Below are positions 7,374 to 13,464 of a stretch of DNA of 14,821 nucleotides, in pieces. This DNA comes from an uncultured Bacteroidales bacterium (lineage in GTDB: Bacteria; Bacteroidota; Bacteroidia; Bacteroidales; UBA932). Under the pieces are notes generated by a model. That model was not told the DNA's origin and made no database searches. It saw only the letters and a list, made by a program, of their open reading frames with translations. The translations under genes were made by a program, and so were the position numbers. Position 1 is the stretch's first letter; every line of letters starts with the position of its first letter. The stretch lies in contig CAMJJO010000029.1 in NCBI GenBank assembly GCA_946406095.1, positions 1-14,821 on the forward strand, given 5' to 3'.

Positions 7374-8899
7374 CTGCGGAAGAGTTTATGGGTTATGATA
7401 TGGCGTTCGTCGTGCTCGAGCCCAATCGCCCAGATGATGGCAATGGCCGCAACTTCGGTCGCAAGGAACGATGCTGCGAATCCTCCCCATCCGTATGGCA
7501 GCACCCTGCCGAGAGCGAAGGGAACGATAATGGCAAGAGCGGCAACCGCAACTTCCCTGAGAAGGACCTCGTGCAGGAAGGCGGAAACGTCGAGCCCAAT
7601 CATCTTGCGAAGCATGAACAGACGTGCGCAAAGGCACAGGACGGCTATTGCAATGGCAACGATGAATATGGTCTGCGGGGGGCATCCTGCCTTGAGAAGC
7701 ATCCAGTCCACGGGCAGATTCAGTAGCTGCAGCCCGCCTACCAGAATCTGATAATTCCGGATGTTGCCGGTGGAAAGCATCGCTGTGACCATGGTATAGG
7801 AGATGGCCTCAACCATCAGCCAGATCAGTATGAGGCGGATGAAGGTGACGGTGCCTTCCGGAGCCGCCCCTTTGCCCAGCCAGACATCTGTCAGGAATCC
7901 GGTGTTGAAAAGAATGGGATACACCACCAGCAGAAGCAGCCAGACCGATAGCCTGGAGCCCCTGAAAATCAGACGCATCATGTAGTCGCGTTCCCCGGAT
8001 GCCCAGGATTTGGTGATCTGGGGATTGATTGCGGTGGTGAAACTTGTGACGAACTTCTGCACCGCTCCGTTGACCTGGGCGGCCAGCGACCAGGCTCCGT
8101 TGGTTACGGGGCCGAAGAAGATATTGAGCAGCTGGTTGCCTCCCTGGTCCCGGAGCACACCCGAACCGGCCCCTATGAAATTCCACCCTGCAAAAGCGAA
8201 TATCTGGCGGAATACCCCTTTGTCGAAGCTGAGGCGCCCCCGTGTTTCGGCGAAGTGCCTGTGGCAGAATATGCCGTATGCGAGGCGGGAGAGCAGACTC
8301 ACCAGCGCCAGCATTCCGGCGTAAAATACAAGTTTGTCGATGGGGGAGACGGCAATCGCCAGCGCCACCCCGAGTTTGCCCAGTGCCTCGAATATGCTGA
8401 TGTATGCGAAGGCATCCATCCTTTCGTGGGCGATGATATCTGCATTATAGGGGACGCTGAGCAGCTGGATCGCAAAATTGATCAGCGAAAACTGGAATAC
8501 CCAGCGGGCGGCATCCAACCTCTCCGGCGGAAGCACCATCTTGCTGGAAATCCACCACAGCCCCAGCGGCTCTGCCAGGATGAAGATGAGCAGGATGAGC
8601 AGGATCTGGATGCAGACGGAAGAGGAAAAGACCTTTGCCAGGGACCCTTCCAAGCCTTTACCCATTTCAAATGTAATGAAACGGCTGATGGCGGAGGACA
8701 TGCTCCCGGTAAGGATGCTGAACATGGTCACCACGCCAGCCACGGCTCCGTAGACACCGAAATCCGAGTCTCCCAAGGTTTTGAGAATCACCCTGGAAGT
8801 GAACAGGCCGACGGCCATCAGCAGGAACATACGGAAATACAGAAGGACCGTGTTTCGTGCGATCCTTCTGCTGTTCTCCGATATGTGCTGCTCCGCCAC
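7370..8899 (-). CDS. Wzx-like oligosaccharide flippase (MOP/PST superfamily)
   Basis: A 509-residue polytopic membrane protein with about 12-14 hydrophobic segments and a MOP/PST-type N-terminus (NTVLLYFRMFLLMAVGLFTS, followed by a VILKTLGDSDFGVYG-like loop). Such proteins move lipid-linked oligosaccharides or repeat units from the cytoplasmic to the periplasmic face of the inner membrane. The start is a GTG at 8899 whose G is the last base of the glnS TAG stop (TAGTG); the next in-frame ATG lies 23 codons in, at the edge of the first membrane segment, and would remove the polar N-terminus expected in this family. The stop overlaps the FrhB-like start as ATGA. Exact cargo cannot be deduced; no Wzy polymerase or O-antigen ligase lies next to it. 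Confidence 0.92.
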   Translation of the reverse strand: MAEQHISENSRRIARNTVLLYFRMFLLMAVGLFTSRVILKTLGDSDFGVYGAVAGVVTMFSILTGSMSSAISRFITFEMGKGLEGSLAKVFSSSVCIQILLILLIFILAEPLGLWWISSKMVLPPERLDAARWVFQFSLINFAIQLLSVPYNADIIAHERMDAFAYISIFEALGKLGVALAIAVSPIDKLVFYAGMLALVSLLSRLAYGIFCHRHFAETRGRLSFDKGVFRQIFAFAGWNFIGAGSGVLRDQGGNQLLNIFFGPVTNGAWSLAAQVNGAVQKFVTSFTTAINPQITKSWASGERDYMMRLIFRGSRLSVWLLLLVVYPILFNTGFLTDVWLGKGAAPEGTVTFIRLILIWLMVEAISYTMVTAMLSTGNIRNYQILVGGLQLLNLPVDWMLLKAGCPPQTIFIVAIAIAVLCLCARLFMLRKMIGLDVSAFLHEVLLREVAVAALAIIVPFALGRVLPYGWGGFAASFLATEVAAIAIIWAIGLEHDERHIITHKLFRR

Positions 8900-10551
8900 T
8901 ATTCAGGCTTATATGAATCCTTCAAGGAAGTGGTCTTGTTGTAGATAGGATTCTCCGGCGTGCTGTCGGAATCCTTGATATAGTAGCCGGTGCGCTCGAA
9001 CTGGACTGCTATTCCGGAGGCATCCTCCAGCAGGGCGGGTTCTGCCCAGCCCTTGGCTATCACGAGCGATTCGGGGTTGAGGAAATCCTTGTAGTCTTTG
9101 TCCTCAGGCACCTGGCTCATATCTGCGAGGGTGAAGAGGCGGTCGTAGTTGCGCAGGGTGATCTCTTTCGCGAACTGAGTGCTGACCCAGTGGATGGTGC
9201 CCTTTACGGAACGCCATTCGCCTGCTCCGGGACGTGTGGAGGGATCGTAGCTGCACTTGAGCTCTGTGATGTTGCCGTCGGCATCCTTCACCACCTCGTC
9301 GCATTTGATGATATAGGTGTATTTCAGGCGCACTTCTCCGCCGGGTTTGAGGCGGAAGAACTTGTGGGGGGCATCCTCCATGAAGTCTGCGCGTTCGATG
9401 TAGAGTTCGCGGGTGAAGGGCACCTTGCGGGTGGCTCCCTCCGGCTCGGCGGGGTTTAGGGGGCAGTCGAACCATTCCACCTGACCTTCCGGGTAGTTGG
9501 TGATGGTGAGCTTGACCGGATCCTGAACAACCATATAGCGGTTGGAACGGGCGTTGAGGTCCTGACGGACGCACCATTCGAGGAGCTGGATATCCATCAG
9601 CTGGTCCCGCTTGCTGACTCCGATCTTGTCGCAGAACATCTTGAGGGCTTCGGCGGTGTAGCCGCGGCGGCGGACTCCGCAGAGCGTAGGCATGCGGGGA
9701 TCGTCCCATCCTGCCACAAGGCCCTTCTGCACCAGCTCCAGCAGCTTGCGCTTGCTCATCAGGGTGTAGGTGAGATTCAGGCGCGCAAACTCGTACTGAT
9801 GGCTGGGGAAGATGCCCAGAGTCTCGATGAACCAATCGTAAAGCGGACGGTGGACGTCGAACTCGAGGGTGCAGATGGAGTGGGTGATATGCTCGATGGA
9901 ATCGCTCTGGCCATGGGTGAAGTCGTACATCGGGTAGATGCACCACTTATCCCCGGTGCGATGGTGATGTGCGTGCTTGATGCGGTAGAGAATGGGATCC
10001 CGGAAGAACATGTTCGGGTGAGCCATATCTATCTTTGCGCGGAGCACTTTCTCGCCGTCGGCGTATTTGCCGTCCCGCATTTCACGGAAAAGCCTGAGGT
10101 TCTCTTCTACGCTGCGATTGCGCCAGGGGCTCTCGGTGCCTGGGGTTTCCACGGTGCCGCGGCCCTTGGAAATCTCTTCCTGGGTCTGGTCGTCGACATA
10201 GGCCAGGCCGCGCTCTATGAGCTGTTCCGCCCATTCGTAGAGCTGGTCGAAATAATCGGAGGCGTAAAGCTCCTTCTCCCACTGGAAGCCGAGCCACTTG
10301 ATGTCTTCTTTGATGGCATCCACGTATTCGGTATCTTCTTTGGTGGGGTTGGTATCATCGTAGCGGAGATTGGTCTTGCCGCCATATTTCTGTGCGAGGC
10401 CGAAGTTGATGCAAAGGCTCTTGGCGTGCCCCAGGTGCAGGTAGCCGTTAGGCTCCGGAGGGAAGCGGGTGAGGATGGATTCGACTTTGCCGGACTTCAG
10501 GTCGTTCTCGATGATTTCTTCAAGGAAATTGAGTTTTCGTTCTTCTTCCAT
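8899..10551 (-). CDS. glnS: Glutaminyl-tRNA synthetase
   Basis: Class I aminoacyl-tRNA synthetase that charges tRNA-Gln with glutamine in the cytoplasm. The 550 residues are collinear with E. coli GlnRS: the HIGH-type signature sits in PPEPNGYLHLGHAKS (about 31-45), the RYDDTNPTKED segment follows at about 63-73, and the KMSKS-type loop is MSKRK (about 265-269). The C-terminal part forms the two anticodon-binding beta barrels (about 340-540). Length is normal (E. coli about 554). ATG at 10551 is preceded by an A-rich leader without a clear Shine-Dalgarno, as usual in Bacteroidota. It is the first gene of the leftward operon, and its stop codon shares a base with the flippase GTG. As an essential housekeeping gene, it probably gives the whole operon steady, growth-linked expression. 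Confidence 0.98.
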   Translation of the reverse strand: MEEERKLNFLEEIIENDLKSGKVESILTRFPPEPNGYLHLGHAKSLCINFGLAQKYGGKTNLRYDDTNPTKEDTEYVDAIKEDIKWLGFQWEKELYASDYFDQLYEWAEQLIERGLAYVDDQTQEEISKGRGTVETPGTESPWRNRSVEENLRLFREMRDGKYADGEKVLRAKIDMAHPNMFFRDPILYRIKHAHHHRTGDKWCIYPMYDFTHGQSDSIEHITHSICTLEFDVHRPLYDWFIETLGIFPSHQYEFARLNLTYTLMSKRKLLELVQKGLVAGWDDPRMPTLCGVRRRGYTAEALKMFCDKIGVSKRDQLMDIQLLEWCVRQDLNARSNRYMVVQDPVKLTITNYPEGQVEWFDCPLNPAEPEGATRKVPFTRELYIERADFMEDAPHKFFRLKPGGEVRLKYTYIIKCDEVVKDADGNITELKCSYDPSTRPGAGEWRSVKGTIHWVSTQFAKEITLRNYDRLFTLADMSQVPEDKDYKDFLNPESLVIAKGWAEPALLEDASGIAVQFERTGYYIKDSDSTPENPIYNKTTSLKDSYKPE

Positions 10552-10573
10552 TGCTTTCTTTTGTATTAACTTA

Positions 10574-10604
10574 CAAAAATAGGAACTATTTCGTAATTCT
10601 GCAA
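10574..10604 (-). promoter_or_regulatory. Promoter of the glnS-led operon (Bacteroidota -33/-7 type)
   Basis: On the minus strand, TATTTTTG (10581-10574) matches the TAnnTTTG -7 element exactly, and TTG (10604-10602) lies 20 nt upstream at the spacing expected for the -33 element of Bacteroidota primary sigma factor promoters. A start site near 10567 would leave a leader of roughly 15 nt before the glnS ATG at 10551. No other convincing promoter was noticed between the overlapping genes downstream, although I did not scan inside the coding regions exhaustively. Confidence 0.68.
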
Positions 10605-10674
10605 TTACCGCAATAGAATATCTTCCAATACGTTTTTTTTGGCTTTTTATGTAATAAAAAAGGCGGATTTTTAT

Positions 10675-10682
10675 TATCTTTG
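10675..10682 (+). promoter_or_regulatory. -7 promoter element upstream of the pilus operon
   Basis: TATCTTTG is an exact match to the Bacteroidota TAnnTTTG -7 element. The expected -33 TTG about 20 nt upstream is absent; only a run of T (10633-10640) and a TTTTTAT tract lie further upstream, so this promoter may be weak or need an activator. Transcription from here would begin near 10688, only a few bases before the ATG at 10693, which implies a very short or absent leader. Confidence 0.5.
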
Positions 10683-10692
10683 TAGACTTAAA

Positions 10693-12396
10693 ATGATAGC
10701 TTCAGGATTTGTAAGACATAGGGTGGTCAGTATCATTCTGGTTATCACCACCTTAGGTTGTTTATCAATCTTCCCTGCCATAGCCTCTCCGGCTGTGCCG
10801 AGGGATAGCACGGCCCTCTACAAAGGCATCGCAATTCGCACAAATCTTGCATATGCAGCCTCCGCTACACCCAATATCGGCTTGGAATTTCCTATTGGCG
10901 AACGCATTTCCGTCGGGTTCAATGCCGGGCTGAAGCCCTGGCCACGTTGGTTTCTCTGGGACTGGGACAAAACCGTGGAAAAAAAGTGGCGTCATCTCCT
11001 CGTTGCCCCTGAGTTCCGTTTCTGGCCATCCGGAGTGTATGAAAAACTCTTCATAGGGTCCGATCTCATTTACACGCATTACAACGTGGGCGCGGTGAAG
11101 TTCCCGTTCGGAATGTATCCAAGCGTGCGCAACAATCGCCTCCAGGGGGATTTCTACGGCCTTGGCGTGTTTGCCGGATGGTCGTGGTGGCTTTCCGACC
11201 ATTGGCGTCTGGAGGCAGAAGCGGGAGTAGGAGCAGGGTATGCAGACGCCAGGAAATTCCAGTGTGCATATTGCGGCTTGGAGGTAGGCAGTCAGCAAGG
11301 CCCCGTGATTATTCCCAAACTGGGAGTCAATCTGTCTTACAACATTGCCCGGCGCCAGAAGAAGAAAGAGGCCCTTGAAGTGGCCATCTGCCAGCTGGAT
11401 ATTCCTGAAACTCCGGATACCATCGCCCATCCTCAGGAACTGCCTCATCCGCAGGAGGTGCTTCCTCCACGGAGATTCGAGCCGGAACTCCCCGTGGTGG
11501 AAGAATGGAAGGGAACGGCCGGGAAGCTCGAAAAGACACATCCGGTACTCCGCCCCATGAGCGAGTACCGCCCGTATACACCGGACCGCATCCTCCGCAA
11601 GGAAGAAGGCCCGCTCTATGTTTTCTACGAACTGGATAAGGTCCGCCTGCTCAGAAGCTTCAGCGAGAAGGACTATCACCGCGACAACGGTCCCGTTCTG
11701 GACGAGATAATGGATGTCACGGAGCAGATAATGTCGGATACCACTTCCAGCGTGAAGATTATCCAGATCGTGGGTCTGGCCTCCATAGACGGCCGTCAGT
11801 CGCACAATGTATGGCTGGCGGACGAACGTGCCAAGTCCCTTCAGAAATACATCCAGGAACGTCTTTCCATTCCGGATTCCATATTCGAGACCGTGGGCGG
11901 AGGAGAGGCCTGGAGCGAATTCCGCGACCAGATCAATGACCTTGTCCTTGAAGGTGGCGGCGCCGGCCTTACCCGGGAGCAGCTGCAGTGGGTGCTGGAT
12001 GTCATAGACAATGAACCTGACGTGAACAAGCGTGAGGAGACCATCAAGAAAAAGGACGGCGGCGCCTTGTACGCGAAACTCAAGGCCAACGTGCTGCAGG
12101 ATCAGCGTAATTCAGGATACCTCAGGATTTACTACGATTACGTGCCGGACGAGAGTGCCAGGGAAATCAATTCTGCTATCGATATGATGGCTTCCGGCGA
12201 CTATGCCGGAGCCCTTAAAGTGCTGGAGACCAAGAGGGATGATCCCAGGAGCGCCAATGCCTATGCCATCGCCCTCTTCTACAACGGCCGCGAGGCGGAT
12301 GCTCTGGAAGTGCTCCGCAAGGCCGCCGAGGCAGGGGATGAAAGCGCATCGCGGAATATGATGCAGTTGGAGGAGTATTTGAGAAGTAAGAAATGA
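10693..12396 (+). CDS. DUF3575 domain protein with OmpA-like and TPR-like C-terminal regions (type V pilus locus)
   Basis: A 567-residue secreted protein of a kind commonly found at the head of Bacteroidota fimbrial loci. From N to C: a signal peptide (hydrophobic about 11-31, ending AIASPA); DUF3575 region (about 42-220) with alternating aromatic strands typical of an outer-membrane barrel and a CxxC pair at Cys191/Cys194; a proline-rich linker with a short tandem repeat (about 238-300); an OmpA-like domain (about 308-405) with GLASIDG and N-x-x-L-A-D-E-R-A; and a C-terminal helical repeat region (about 490-565) resembling TPR/Sel1 helices. The ATG at 10693 is preferred to one at 10639, which lies upstream of the likely promoter; a GTG at 10723 also remains possible. 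The stop overlaps the next gene as ATGA. A role in anchoring or assembling the pilus at the outer membrane is inferred from domains and context. Confidence 0.85.
   Translation: MIASGFVRHRVVSIILVITTLGCLSIFPAIASPAVPRDSTALYKGIAIRTNLAYAASATPNIGLEFPIGERISVGFNAGLKPWPRWFLWDWDKTVEKKWRHLLVAPEFRFWPSGVYEKLFIGSDLIYTHYNVGAVKFPFGMYPSVRNNRLQGDFYGLGVFAGWSWWLSDHWRLEAEAGVGAGYADARKFQCAYCGLEVGSQQGPVIIPKLGVNLSYNIARRQKKKEALEVAICQLDIPETPDTIAHPQELPHPQEVLPPRRFEPELPVVEEWKGTAGKLEKTHPVLRPMSEYRPYTPDRILRKEEGPLYVFYELDKVRLLRSFSEKDYHRDNGPVLDEIMDVTEQIMSDTTSSVKIIQIVGLASIDGRQSHNVWLADERAKSLQKYIQERLSIPDSIFETVGGGEAWSEFRDQINDLVLEGGGAGLTREQLQWVLDVIDNEPDVNKREETIKKKDGGALYAKLKANVLQDQRNSGYLRIYYDYVPDESAREINSAIDMMASGDYAGALKVLETKRDDPRSANAYAIALFYNGREADALEVLRKAAEAGDESASRNMMQLEEYLRSKK
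11428..11463 (+). repeat. 18-bp imperfect tandem duplication in the proline-rich linker
   Basis: Two adjacent 18-bp units encode HPQELP and HPQEVL, differing at a few bases. They lie in the proline-rich spacer between the DUF3575 barrel and the OmpA-like domain. Such an in-frame unit can change linker length without breaking the gene. Confidence 0.6.
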
Positions 12397-13439
12397 TGAA
12401 ACGCTTGCTTGGAATATTCGCTTTCGTCCTTGCCACCGGCTGCGGCCTGGTGGATGAGGATAGGAGCGGATGCCCCGACAAGCTTGTGGTTGATTACGAA
12501 ATGCATTTGATTACCAACATACAGATGGAAATCGGCACGGCGCTCAAACTGGATGCCGATATTCCCGTGGCGTTGGCACTTCGCAACAACTTGAAGAATA
12601 TCTTCTCGGACCATGCTCACGATGTGGATCTCTCTTTCTATGATGTGTATGATCCTATGTCGGTTCTGGGGCATTTTACGGATATCATCGATGCAAACCA
12701 GGCAACTTACACATTGAACATCCCTGCACGCGAGTATATGCATCTCGCCATCGCAAACATCAAGGAAAATGAACAGGTGGACCTTGTAGACGACTCTTAC
12801 TGCCATTCTTCCCGCCTGGTGCAGAAAAAGGGAAGCGGCGACCCGGAGGTCGTTGCCCCTCACACTACCGGCCTTTTCACGGCTCGCCAGCATATGGACA
12901 TTCTGGGCAATCTGAACGAATCTTTCAATGTCAACCTTTATATGGCGAACTGCGCCACTGCCTTGGTGGTGGACAATGCCGCCGAGGGCACCCCGATAAT
13001 TAAAGATTTCAAAGCATACACCACCGGCTTTGCAACATCGTTCAACATAGCGGATAGCACTTTTACATTCGATTCCAATCCCCTCATCAAGGCAGATCAA
13101 ATTCCTGTCGATGGTGGGACGGAAAGCCTGTACACTACCGTGCAGTTCCCGTCGAGGGATCTGAATTCAAAGAGCAAAGTGGTCATAGATACCACCGATC
13201 CTTTTGTTTCGGATTACGCAGAAAATCCGCTCTGGGAGTGGATTGTGTATGTCACTTTGCAGGATGGAACAATTACGGAAAACCGACTTGGCTTCAGCCA
13301 GCCTTTGCGTGCAGGCCAGCTTAGGGTTATCCGCGTCCGCATTCTGCACGACGGGACGCTTTCCACCGACGACACGTCGGTAGGTGTGTCGGTTACCCTG
13401 GACTGGAAGCAGGGAGGTTCGCACGATGTGCCATTGTAG
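12393..13439 (+). CDS. FimB/Mfa2-like fimbrial anchor subunit (lipoprotein)
   Basis: A 348-residue predicted lipoprotein with signal peptide and lipobox LATGC (Cys17), followed by the DEDRSGCP segment that is characteristic of the FimB/Mfa2 family just after the lipid-bearing cysteine. The rest is beta-rich, consistent with the two transthyretin-like domains of type V pilin-fold proteins. In Porphyromonas gingivalis such proteins cap and anchor the pilus base and control its length. The start can be ATG 12393 (ATGA overlap with the preceding stop) or ATG 12396 (TGATG); both give nearly the same protein. It lies between the DUF3575/OmpA gene and the major fimbrillin, and a 25-base AT-rich gap follows it. 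The anchor role is by family; strain-specific function is not shown. Confidence 0.88.
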   Translation: MMKRLLGIFAFVLATGCGLVDEDRSGCPDKLVVDYEMHLITNIQMEIGTALKLDADIPVALALRNNLKNIFSDHAHDVDLSFYDVYDPMSVLGHFTDIIDANQATYTLNIPAREYMHLAIANIKENEQVDLVDDSYCHSSRLVQKKGSGDPEVVAPHTTGLFTARQHMDILGNLNESFNVNLYMANCATALVVDNAAEGTPIIKDFKAYTTGFATSFNIADSTFTFDSNPLIKADQIPVDGGTESLYTTVQFPSRDLNSKSKVVIDTTDPFVSDYAENPLWEWIVYVTLQDGTITENRLGFSQPLRAGQLRVIRVRILHDGTLSTDDTSVGVSVTLDWKQGGSHDVPL

Positions 13440-13464
13440 ATTATTCATTTAACTATTTTATATT

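Noticed and set aside
9799..10569. 256-codon plus-strand open frame ending in the intergenic gap
   Set aside because: Antisense to glnS, which is certain.
10632..10640. T-run as a possible terminator
   Set aside because: No stable hairpin precedes it on either strand, and it lies between divergent genes where no terminator is needed.
10639..10692. N-terminal extension of the DUF3575 protein from an ATG at 10639
   Set aside because: It lies upstream of the probable -7 box and would place charged and aromatic residues before the signal peptide.
10765..11805. 346-codon minus-strand open frame
   Set aside because: Antisense to the DUF3575/OmpA protein, which has clear domains and signal peptide.
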